From an uncultured Acidobacteriia bacterium (GTDB lineage: Bacteria; Acidobacteriota; Terriglobia; Bryobacterales; Bryobacteraceae): 64,000 bases of DNA. Position 1 is the first letter of the stretch. Each line of letters opens with the position of its first letter. A program made the position numbers and the translations under genes. The stretch spans positions 62,001 to 126,000 of the forward strand of contig CAINNJ010000038.1 in the NCBI GenBank assembly GCA_903851195.1, read 5' to 3'. The notes under the pieces are model-generated. The model ran no database searches. It was not told the DNA's origin and saw only the letters and a program-made list of their open reading frames with translations. Positions 33,838 to 40,941 of the stretch are shown piece after piece.

Positions 33838-35832
33838 TTAGTTCGCGCGCCGGCCCTGTCTTGCGGCGGGCGCGGGCGTGGCGTCCGCAGTGCCGGGGAC
33901 GATGCCGAGTTCGGATCCGTCATACGGGCAGTTGTCGTACTCGAAGGGGTGCGCGCGCTGGCAGACGGGGCAGTACTTTTTCACGTCGGGCAGCGGGTGG
34001 ACGGCTTTCGAACTGAGCCATTGATCGCGAAATTCGAGCTGAGCCTTAGTGACGGGCTTGCCGGCTTTCTCGAACGTTACGAGTTCCATGGCCGGAGCTT
34101 CGGTGAAGGTAAGTTCGACGTCTTTCTTTCCGCCGCGGCTTTCGACTTTCAGTTTTGCTTTGTCGCCGGGCTTACGGGAGTCCAGCCATTTCGTGAGATC
34201 GGCGTCGGATTTCAGGACTTTTCCGTCGAATTCGAGGATTTTGTCGCCGCGGTCGAGGCCGGCGGCGTAGACGGGGGAGTCGCGCAGAACGGGTCCGGTG
34301 AGGTTCATGCCGGTGTCGGAGAAGTCATAGCGAGCGGCTCCGAACTGGACGTGATTGCCGGGGCGTTTGCGCAGGGCGAGGCCGGCGTTTTCCAGCAGCG
34401 ACTGGTATTCGACGGGCTCTTTGCCGAGGATGTGGCGGCGGAAGAAATCGGCGGCGAACGCCTTGTCGCCGGTGGCATTGGCGAGAGCGGACTGCAGGTC
34501 GTCAAGCGTGTAGGGTTTCTGCACGTCCGGGTGTTCTTTCCACATCTGGCGCATCCAGTCGTCGAGGCTTTTGCCGGGGAAGCGGGTGCGAATGGTGAGG
34601 TCGGCGCCGAGCGCGATGGCCTCGCCGTAGGTGTAGTAGGAGATGAAGGTGTTCGGCGTGTTGACGGGATCGTTGGCGGTGGCGGCGTCGACGAAGGGGG
34701 CCTGCCGGGCCATTTCCACGACGTTGAATATCTGGCGGCCCGGCGCGGTGAGAACGGCGTTGACCGCACCGCCGACGGCCTGGGTAAAGCGATCGATGCT
34801 GTTCAGGCCGGCTCTTTTCAGAATCAGCGGGCCGTAGTAGTTGGTGAAGCCTTCGGCGAACCAGAGTTCACCCGACATGTTGGCGCGTTCGAAATCGAAG
34901 GGTTCGAGGGATTTGGGGCGGATGCGTTCGACGTTCCAGGAGTGAAAGAATTCGTGGGAGACGGTGCCGATGTTGAGGGCGGCTGCCTGCTTGAGGGAGC
35001 GGGTTCCGGCGATGACGGTGGAGTCGCGATGTTCCATGCCGTCGCCCGAGGCGTAAGGAAGGTAGTCAATGAGGAAGGTATAGTTGCCGCCGTCGTATTT
35101 CGGGAAGGCGCCGAAGACGCCCTCGGCTTCAGTGACGACGGCGCGGGCCATGCGGGCGAAGGCGGCGGCTTCGGCTTTGGAGCCGGTGTGGTGGAGGGCC
35201 AGGCGGAACTGGTGGTCGCCGACGGTCCATTCTTCAAGGTCGTGGGCGCTGAGTTCGACGGGGCTGTCCATCATCATGTCGACGCTGGGAGTGGTCCATG
35301 TGCCGTCGGCAGCGGGGATGAGCTGGGAGGCAATTTTCCAGTTGGAGCCTTCGGGAAGCAGGAAGCGGAAGCTGGCGGGGATTTTGTCCATGCCGTGCGC
35401 CCAGACGAAGGTGGCTGGCATATTGAGGTGGGCGTGAGTGGCGTCGATACCGTCGTAAGTGCCGTCCGCGCGGTCGCCGAAGAGGGTGTAGCGGACGACG
35501 ACGGTGCCTTTATGGCCGGAGACTTTCCAGGAGTAGGGGTCGGCGCGGTTGACTTCGAGGGGATGCCCTTCGCCATCGGTGATATTCACGTTGTAGACGT
35601 TTTTGGCGAACTCATGGAGGGCGTAGCGGCCGGGGGAGGAGCGGCTCATCACGACGTCGAGTTCGGGCTGTTTGACGCCGGTGAAGGTGGCGCGGATCTC
35701 GGCTTCGTGGTGGACCGCGTTAGGGAAACTCACTTCGTAGCGGATTTGCGGTTGCTGCGCGAGGGCGGAGACGCAGGCGGCGAGAGCGAGGAGGAGGGCG
35801 TGGGGGCGTGGAGTGAGGGTCACGGTTTTCAT
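33838..35832 (-). CDS. M61-family metallopeptidase with PDZ domain and C-terminal zinc ribbon
   Basis: A 664-residue protein with a signal peptide (ALLLALAACVSALAQ), so exported. The N-terminal ~200 residues are the beta domain of glycyl aminopeptidase-like M61 proteins. The catalytic helix has HEFFHSWN near residue 290 (zinc ligands His, His), and the downstream Glu is in ELWFAEGFTNYYG. A PDZ domain follows near 490-570 (GPVLRDSPVYAAGLDRGDKI). The last 45 residues include CPVCQRAHPFEYDNCPYDG, two Cys pairs forming a likely zinc ribbon, and a Pro/Ala-rich end. M61 enzymes remove N-terminal Gly or Ala. The zinc-ribbon tail is not part of the usual M61-PDZ layout. It overlaps the DinB-like gene by four bases. 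Confidence 0.88.
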   Translation of the reverse strand: MKTVTLTPRPHALLLALAACVSALAQQPQIRYEVSFPNAVHHEAEIRATFTGVKQPELDVVMSRSSPGRYALHEFAKNVYNVNITDGEGHPLEVNRADPYSWKVSGHKGTVVVRYTLFGDRADGTYDGIDATHAHLNMPATFVWAHGMDKIPASFRFLLPEGSNWKIASQLIPAADGTWTTPSVDMMMDSPVELSAHDLEEWTVGDHQFRLALHHTGSKAEAAAFARMARAVVTEAEGVFGAFPKYDGGNYTFLIDYLPYASGDGMEHRDSTVIAGTRSLKQAAALNIGTVSHEFFHSWNVERIRPKSLEPFDFERANMSGELWFAEGFTNYYGPLILKRAGLNSIDRFTQAVGGAVNAVLTAPGRQIFNVVEMARQAPFVDAATANDPVNTPNTFISYYTYGEAIALGADLTIRTRFPGKSLDDWMRQMWKEHPDVQKPYTLDDLQSALANATGDKAFAADFFRRHILGKEPVEYQSLLENAGLALRKRPGNHVQFGAARYDFSDTGMNLTGPVLRDSPVYAAGLDRGDKILEFDGKVLKSDADLTKWLDSRKPGDKAKLKVESRGGKKDVELTFTEAPAMELVTFEKAGKPVTKAQLEFRDQWLSSKAVHPLPDVKKYCPVCQRAHPFEYDNCPYDGSELGIVPGTADATPAPAARQGRRAN

Positions 35833-36365
35833 GGAGTATAGCGCGTGACGTGAATGTCGGTCAGGAGGTGCCAGATGTGGGCGAGGTGGTGGTCGTCGTG
35901 CTCGGCGACGAAGTGCAGGTGGTCGGCAAGGTACATCGGGGTTTTGAGGCGGGGGTGCGGGAGGGCGCGGTGAAACGCTTCGGGGTCCAGTTCCTGTGTG
36001 CGCCGGAACAGGCTTTCTCTGGCGGCGCGGAAAGCGGCGAGAAGCAGTTCGGGGTCGGTCTGGTTGTGGTTTGCCTCCGCGGTCTTGCGGTTGGTGAGAT
36101 CGGCGGGAGTGAGTTGGCCGCGGGCGGCTGCGTAGTCTTCGATGCGCGCCAGCCAGAGAGATTCGAGATCGAGAAGATGACCGGCGTGCTCCTGGGCGGA
36201 GTATTTTCCGTCCGGTTTGTTCGTGAGGAATTCCGTGGGGAATGCGCGCAGGGCTTCTTCGAGCCTTGCCGGAGTGCCGCGGAGGCGGGCGTACAAATTG
36301 GGGAGCAAGTCCAGGGGAAACGAGAAGTCGAATTTGCGTTCGAACCAGGCGGAGACAGGTTTCAT
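35829..36365 (-). CDS. DinB-family four-helix protein
   Basis: A 178-residue protein of the DinB/YfiT superfamily: a four-helix bundle with three metal-binding histidines, here in AQEHAGHLLDLE and EHDDHHLAHIW. Family members bind nickel or zinc and include thiol-dependent transferases; most are uncharacterised. Its TGA overlaps the ATG of the downstream M61 gene by four bases, so the two are translationally coupled. That pairing suggests a related job, although the peptidase is exported and this protein is not. There is no signal peptide. Confidence 0.85.
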   Translation of the reverse strand: MKPVSAWFERKFDFSFPLDLLPNLYARLRGTPARLEEALRAFPTEFLTNKPDGKYSAQEHAGHLLDLESLWLARIEDYAAARGQLTPADLTNRKTAEANHNQTDPELLLAAFRAARESLFRRTQELDPEAFHRALPHPRLKTPMYLADHLHFVAEHDDHHLAHIWHLLTDIHVTRYTP

Positions 36366-36404
36366 GATTTTCCGATGTAGAGAGCGTGACGGGGTGGCCG
36401 GCGG

Positions 36405-36827
36405 TCAGGCAATGCGCAGGTCACAGGTCATCGCTTCGTCAAACGTCCACGGGCATTCGGCGGGGAAACTGTAGATGGTGGTCTCGATCTGCGCTTTCGC
36501 TGCGGCCAGCCGGTAAGGCTTCGGCATGTCGTCCTCAATGCGCCGGCGGAAGCTCGGACTATCCGCGATAATTAAGCCGATCCGGCCGCGCTGTTCGGTG
36601 ATTGTGGCCGCCCGGATTCTCGACCGCCGTTCCGATTGAAAGCGCCATTTCAGCAGGTGGGTGAGCAGCACTTCCATGCGGCTCAGCAGAGCGCGATAGT
36701 CCCTCCTGCCCATGCTCTCGATTTCCTCCGCGATATTTTCCCAGTCGAGGGCCGCGATGTCGTGCGCCCGGAGACGCGCCGCCATTTCCTGCGTCCATTC
36801 GAAAAAATCGGCGTCATAGGCGATCAT
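36405..36827 (-). CDS. DUF29 domain protein
   Basis: A 140-residue cytoplasmic protein covering the whole DUF29 domain: an N-terminal YDADFFEWTQEMAARLRA, then the signature NIAEEIESMGRRDYRALLSR, MEVLLTHLLKWRFQ, and a C-terminal helix with YRLAAAKAQIET. DUF29 proteins are short, helical and often multicopy in cyanobacteria and soil bacteria; some are near toxin or mobile genes, but the function is unknown. It lies 39 bases before the DinB gene on the same strand and may share its transcript. I see no partner toxin here. Confidence 0.85.
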   Translation of the reverse strand: MIAYDADFFEWTQEMAARLRAHDIAALDWENIAEEIESMGRRDYRALLSRMEVLLTHLLKWRFQSERRSRIRAATITEQRGRIGLIIADSPSFRRRIEDDMPKPYRLAAAKAQIETTIYSFPAECPWTFDEAMTCDLRIA

Positions 36828-36872
36828 GCGGACCCGGCCTCCTCTGAAAATTTACTGTACTGCACTCCCGGA

Positions 36873-37808
36873 TCAAAGGCCGGGGGGTCCCAGGGATAGC
36901 CGGCCGAGTTCTTCGAGGTCGCTTTCGGCGTGGGACTGGCGGATGTAGAGCGTGAGTTGCTGGCAGCGGTCGCTCATGTCGCGGTCAAAGGCGAGGGGGC
37001 GAGGTCCGAGGGCGCGGCCAAAACGGAACAGGATTTCGGTGCAGGCCTGTTCGACGATGTGGCGCAGGATGAGGGCGCGCTTCGCGGCTGCCGCGGAGTC
37101 GGCGGGCTCGCGGTCGGTCTCGGCGGCGGCTGCGTCCAGCGAGGCACGGAGAAGCCAGGCGGCGGCTTCCATGGCGCCCAAGTGAGCGAGAGCGTGCGGG
37201 CTGGTGGCGCGCGTGCGCTCTTTGGCGTAATCGACAAGGCCGATTGCGCCGCCGGCCCAGCAAGCGGCAGGTGCACAGGCTCCGTGCCAGAAGCCGGGGC
37301 GGGTTAGGTACCAGTTGGGCGGGCCGATCAGGTCGTGGCCGGGGATCGGGAGACCGTTGAAGGTGACGGTTGCGGTGTGGGTTTCGGAGAAAGCGGAGGT
37401 GACCCATTCCGATTCGTCGAAGGCGATGAGGTCGGGGAAGGCGCGAAGGTCAATATCGGCCAGGCGCGGCTCGGGCTCGGCGATGGTGACCAGTGCCCGA
37501 TCGACGAGCGACGCACCCGTGCAGAACATCTTCTTGCCGAAGAGTTTGCCGTCGATGAGCCGAAGGGTTCGGCCGGGGATTTCTGAGGCCCAGACGGCGT
37601 AGAGCGCGCCGGGTTTGGGTTCCGCACCGGCTTCGCGGAGGATCGCGATGGCGTCGGCGTGCGGTTCCGCAAGGCGGGCGAGCGCGAGATCCGTGCGGGC
37701 GATTTCGAGCAGGGCGCGGAGACGTTGCGGGGTGTGGCCCTGGCCTGGAAGCGGGAGGTCGAGATCGCCGTTGCGAGCGCGGCGGCGGAATTCGGCGGCG
37801 ATGTCCAT
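36873..37808 (-). CDS. Acyl-CoA dehydrogenase-like protein, short form
   Basis: A 311-residue protein started at the ATG at 37808, four bases after the glycosyltransferase stop. The middle contains the beta domain of acyl-CoA dehydrogenases (LYAVWASEIPGRTLRLIDGK, LFGKKMFCTGASLVDRALV) and the end has their four-helix domain (HLGAMEAAAWLLRASLDAAA, ILRHIVEQACTEILFRFG). The N-terminal helical domain is short compared with the ~380-residue family. The active-site base cannot be placed with confidence. It is the last gene of a tight operon with PIG-L, NodS-like and GT2 genes, a combination that recurs in other bacteria. The substrate is unknown; it may oxidise an acyl chain or an amine on the product made by the others. 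Confidence 0.78.
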   Translation of the reverse strand: MDIAAEFRRRARNGDLDLPLPGQGHTPQRLRALLEIARTDLALARLAEPHADAIAILREAGAEPKPGALYAVWASEIPGRTLRLIDGKLFGKKMFCTGASLVDRALVTIAEPEPRLADIDLRAFPDLIAFDESEWVTSAFSETHTATVTFNGLPIPGHDLIGPPNWYLTRPGFWHGACAPAACWAGGAIGLVDYAKERTRATSPHALAHLGAMEAAAWLLRASLDAAAAETDREPADSAAAAKRALILRHIVEQACTEILFRFGRALGPRPLAFDRDMSDRCQQLTLYIRQSHAESDLEELGRLSLGPPGL

Positions 37809-37812
37809 ACGG

Positions 37813-38514
37813 TCAGATGCGCGCTTCGAGGTTGTGGGCAGCGAGCGCTCCGGCGAAGCCCTGGGGTGCGCGGCCAATGCGGCGGCCGCTGGTGGCGACG
37901 ACGATTTTCGCCGAAGAGCAGGTTCGAGCTCCGGTCTGGTGAAGGCGGCGCCAGAGATCGTGATCTTCGGCGGTGGGCAGGTCGGCCCAGCCACCGGCGG
38001 TGAGATAGCGATCGGCACGGACGCCGAGGTTCGCGCCGTGCACGTGGGGATGGGTGCCGTCGCTTCGGATCAGATACGTGTCGCGGAAACGCGCGGGCAC
38101 CTGGGGCTCGTGTTCTTCGAAGCTGTCCACGGTGACGATGCCGGCCACCGCTTCCATGCCCTGGTTGGCCAAAGCGAGTTGATCGCGGAGCCAGTGCGGG
38201 GGAACGACGCAATCGGCATCCGTGTTGGCGAGCCAGAGCTGTTGTGGCGGGCAGCGGGCGGTTTGGATGGCGTGGGCGGCGGCGAGGGCGCGCGCGGCGC
38301 CGACGGCACCCGCGTTGGTGGTCAGCAGGGCGTCGCGGGCGGTGAGGACACGGGCGGCGATTGCTTCGGTCCGGTCGACGGAACTATCGGAGATGAGGAT
38401 GGTGCGCGCGTGCACGGCGGTTGGCAGGGAGGCGATTGCGTTCGAGACGGAACGGAGGCAGCGTTCGACGAGAGCTTCTTCGTCGCGTGCCGGAATGAGG
38501 ACGGCGATTTCCAA
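37813..38514 (-). CDS. Family 2 glycosyltransferase
   Basis: A 233-residue GT-A fold enzyme without membrane spans. It opens with IAVLIPARDEEALVERCLRS, followed by the nucleotide-binding ILISDSSVDRTEAIA. The metal-binding DxD is in ANTDADCVVPPHWL near residue 100, and the acceptor-side motif is EDHDLWRRL near 190. It therefore transfers a sugar from a nucleotide donor, in the cytoplasm. Its start is immediately beside the stop of the methyltransferase gene, and the dehydrogenase begins four bases after its own stop. It is thus part of a four-gene operon with a deacetylase and a methyltransferase, as if making a modified amino-sugar conjugate. Confidence 0.87.
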   Translation of the reverse strand: MEIAVLIPARDEEALVERCLRSVSNAIASLPTAVHARTILISDSSVDRTEAIAARVLTARDALLTTNAGAVGAARALAAAHAIQTARCPPQQLWLANTDADCVVPPHWLRDQLALANQGMEAVAGIVTVDSFEEHEPQVPARFRDTYLIRSDGTHPHVHGANLGVRADRYLTAGGWADLPTAEDHDLWRRLHQTGARTCSSAKIVVATSGRRIGRAPQGFAGALAAHNLEARI

Positions 38515-39093
38515 TTAGGGACGCCTCCAGACGTCGAGGCGGAAGCCTTCGAAGCGTTGGGAAGTTTCGGCTGGCGGGGGGCCGAGCGCTTTCGAGAGAC
38601 ATTCATGAACGTCATCGCCGGAGAGGATGTGGTCGGGTGAGGATCCGAGCCAGTGCGCGGCGAGGAGCGTTCCGCCGGGCTGCAGGCGGGTCAGCAGGTT
38701 CGTGACGAGGGAGACCAGGGTGGTCCGGTCAAAGTAGTAGCCGATTTCGCTGAACACGATGAGATCGAAACGGCCGTCAGGGATGTCGGCAGGCAGTGAG
38801 CCCACGCGAACCGTAACGCCGGGGAACCGGGCGCATCGGGCTTGCGCGCGAGCGGCCGCGGTCGGGGAGATGTCGAAGGCGAGCACGGTATCGCAGACCG
38901 GCGCCAGCAGTTCGGTCAGGGCACCGATGGAGCAGCCGGGCTCAAAGGCGCGGTGAAAGCGATGGCCGGATAGCGCGTTGACGATCTCCGCATAGCGGTT
39001 GCGTTCGTACGGGCTGTCGGCGAAGCGCCAGGGATCGCTGTCGGCCTGGTATTTGGATTCAAAGAAGTCCTGGGAGACCCGGTGATCAGTCAT
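38515..39093 (-). CDS. NodS-like SAM-dependent methyltransferase
   Basis: A 192-residue class I methyltransferase of the NodS type. It has the N-terminal block FESKYQADSDPWRFADSPYE, AdoMet motif I AFEPGCSIGALTELLAP near residue 50, motif II VLAFDISPTA, and the family's FDLIVFSEIGYYF near 115. NodS in rhizobia methylates the free amine of a deacetylated chitin oligosaccharide. Its neighbours here, a PIG-L deacetylase overlapping by eight bases and a GT2 enzyme directly adjacent, parallel the NodB/NodC/NodS logic with a different deacetylase. N-methylation of a deacetylated amino sugar is therefore a reasonable inference, not shown. Confidence 0.85.
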   Translation of the reverse strand: MTDHRVSQDFFESKYQADSDPWRFADSPYERNRYAEIVNALSGHRFHRAFEPGCSIGALTELLAPVCDTVLAFDISPTAAARAQARCARFPGVTVRVGSLPADIPDGRFDLIVFSEIGYYFDRTTLVSLVTNLLTRLQPGGTLLAAHWLGSSPDHILSGDDVHECLSKALGPPPAETSQRFEGFRLDVWRRP

Positions 39094-39778
39094 GAAGAAG
39101 ATAGGTTTCGAAATTTCGCCGGGCCGGCTTCAGGAGGAGTTCGGGAAGCACTGGCTCACCATCGCTTTGCTGTAGTTGGGTGCGATGGCAGGCGAGGGCG
39201 TCGGCGCGGCGTTGTTGCAGGTCATCGGACAGTTCCAGCCGGCGAAGAGGCAGATGGGCGAGAGAGTCGGGCCGGTTTTGGTGCCATGTCCAGAAGAAGC
39301 AGAAGGCCAGGGAGGCGCCGGTGCGATCCGCGGCGCGGAGGGCGGCACGGCCGCAGGCTTCGTGGTCGGGATGGGGATCGTGAGGCCAGTTCGCGATTAA
39401 GAGAGTGCCAGTGGCGAGGTGAGCGGCGATGCGGTCGGCGAGATCGTCTTCGAAGCGGGAGACACGGGAATCCGGCAGGCGAAGGCGGAAAACCTGTTCG
39501 GGAGCGACGCCGAGTGCCTGCGCGGCGGCCTGCTGTTCGGCGGCTCTGGTTTCGCCCAGGTGAGGCTGGTCGCGGTAGGCCGCTTCCCCGTCCGTTACGG
39601 CAAGGATGGAAACGGGAAGCTGCGCGCGCCGCTGCAGAGCGATGAGGCCGCCGGCGCTCAGGGTTTCATCATCGGGATGGGGCGAAACGACGACGGTGGG
39701 TCGGGAGGGGACCTGCCAGGCGGGGAAGCCGTTGAGGAACTGCAGCCATGTTTCTTCAGGCGTGACCGGATTCTGCAC
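39086..39778 (-). CDS. PIG-L family deacetylase
   Basis: A zinc-dependent N-deacetylase of the LmbE/PIG-L family, about 230 residues from a GTG start at 39778. Zinc motif 1 is VVVSPHPDDETLSAGG near residue 25 (HPDDE), and motif 2 is WPHDPHPDHEACGRAAL (HPDH) near 135. Members remove acetyl groups from GlcNAc conjugates, as in GlcNAc-PI, mycothiol and bacillithiol synthesis. No ATG is present at a suitable place, and the frame is open further upstream without similarity, so the start is tentative. It is first in the operon and overlaps the methyltransferase by eight bases. Its substrate is probably a GlcNAc-containing intermediate made or extended by the GT2 enzyme. Confidence 0.87.
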   Translation of the reverse strand: MQNPVTPEETWLQFLNGFPAWQVPSRPTVVVSPHPDDETLSAGGLIALQRRAQLPVSILAVTDGEAAYRDQPHLGETRAAEQQAAAQALGVAPEQVFRLRLPDSRVSRFEDDLADRIAAHLATGTLLIANWPHDPHPDHEACGRAALRAADRTGASLAFCFFWTWHQNRPDSLAHLPLRRLELSDDLQQRRADALACHRTQLQQSDGEPVLPELLLKPARRNFETYLLHD

Positions 39779-39853
39779 TGTTGAAAACGGGGCAATCGGA
39801 CGACCATGCTTGCATTGCTTACATGTGAAGAGAACCGCTATAGGATAGTTGTC

Positions 39854-40441
39854 ATGCGATTGCGCCATTTGACTGCTGTTCTTTTCCCACTCCTGCTGAG
39901 TGCGCAGGATGCCGGCCGGGGGCGAGGTCCCGCTCCGGCGATGACGATGACGGTCGCGGGATTCGCCGACGGCGGGCAGATTCCGGTGAAGATCAGTCAG
40001 GCGGCCCCGGGGGTCGCGCCCGGCGAGGGGACGTCTCCGGCGATCACGTGGACGAACGTACCCGCCGGCACGCAGAGCTTTCTGCTCAACATGCACGACA
40101 TGGACCTGGCGCGGAATAAGACGACCGAGGACCAGGTGCACTGGGTGCTGTGGAATCTTCCCGCGACGCTGACCGGCTTGCCCGAGGGCGTGCCGAAGGG
40201 ATCGCAATTGCCGGACGGCAGTTATCAGATCAGCGCGACGGGGCCGATGTACCGGGGGCCGGGCGCGGCGGCGAGCGGGCCGTTTCACCATTACGTGTTC
40301 GAACTGTACGCGCTGGATACGAAGCTGGATGTGAAGCCAACGGCCGATGCGTTCGAGACGCGCACGAATGTGATGAAGGCCGTGCAGGGGCATGTTTTGG
40401 GGAAGGCGGTTTACGGGGGCCTGTTCCGGCGTCCGCAGTAA
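39854..40441 (+). CDS. Exported PEBP-family (YbhB/YbcL, Raf kinase inhibitor-like) protein
   Basis: A 195-residue protein started at the ATG at 39854 (MRLRHLTAVLFPLLLSAQ), which gives a signal peptide; an upstream in-frame ATG would hide it. After a short DAGRGRGPAPAM linker comes the PEBP domain with SPAITWTNVPAGTQSFLL, HDMDL, HWVLWNLP and SGPFHHYVFELYALD, the ligand-pocket pattern of YbhB/YbcL proteins. The bacterial members have no established function. It is divergent from the PIG-L operon with a 75-base gap, and a small membrane protein follows five bases later. Confidence 0.87.
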   Translation: MRLRHLTAVLFPLLLSAQDAGRGRGPAPAMTMTVAGFADGGQIPVKISQAAPGVAPGEGTSPAITWTNVPAGTQSFLLNMHDMDLARNKTTEDQVHWVLWNLPATLTGLPEGVPKGSQLPDGSYQISATGPMYRGPGAAASGPFHHYVFELYALDTKLDVKPTADAFETRTNVMKAVQGHVLGKAVYGGLFRRPQ

Positions 40442-40446
40442 GGGGC

Positions 40447-40881
40447 ATGGCGGCGGCAGCCCGATTTGAAGAGCCCTTTCGCGCGACGATTCTGCGAACG
40501 GGGCTGATTGCCATCTTCGCGGGCGCGGCGATTGCAGCAGCGGCGCGGGGCGGCCTGGCGCGGTGGCCCGCGGCTACGTTGCTGGCGTTTTGGCCATCGT
40601 TCGGCGGCCACTGGATCGAGGTGTGGTTTCTCAACTGGCTAAGGCCGCGGATCCCGGCCGCGAGGCGCGTACAGGTGGTGTCGCGTTTGGGTGTCTGGTT
40701 CGCGGGCGGAACGCTTCTTGCAATCGGGATGGTGTTGACGGCCCGGGCTCTGGGCTGGTTCCGTATGGCGCATTGGCCCGCCTGGTGGGTCGGCGGGGCT
40801 GGTTTTATCGGGATTGAACTGGTGGCGCATCTGGCGCTGCAACTGCGCGGACGACCCGGTTTTTACAACGGGCGCGGGTAA
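40447..40881 (+). CDS. Small membrane protein with four hydrophobic segments, unknown
   Basis: A 144-residue protein starting at ATG 40447 behind an AGGGG site, five bases after the PEBP gene stop. Three to four membrane spans are visible: LIAIFAGAAIAAAA, TLLAFWPSFGGHWIEVWFLN, WFAGGTLLAIGMVL and WVGGAGFIGIELVAHLAL. Charged turns such as LRPRIPAARRVQ lie between them. I recognise no catalytic motif. The close spacing suggests it is co-translated with the PEBP protein. The frame continues open upstream, but only this ATG has a ribosome site and gives a membrane-protein start. Confidence 0.65.
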   Translation: MAAAARFEEPFRATILRTGLIAIFAGAAIAAAARGGLARWPAATLLAFWPSFGGHWIEVWFLNWLRPRIPAARRVQVVSRLGVWFAGGTLLAIGMVLTARALGWFRMAHWPAWWVGGAGFIGIELVAHLALQLRGRPGFYNGRG

Positions 40882-40941
40882 GGCAAGGAAAGACACAGAC
40901 GGCCTTTGCGCCGGGATTTGCGGCGCGCCTATACTGCGGGC

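Noticed and set aside
33733-35841. A 702-codon plus-strand frame opposite the M61 peptidase
   Set aside because: The M61 active site, PDZ domain and zinc ribbon are all in the minus frame. The plus frame has no recognisable domain.
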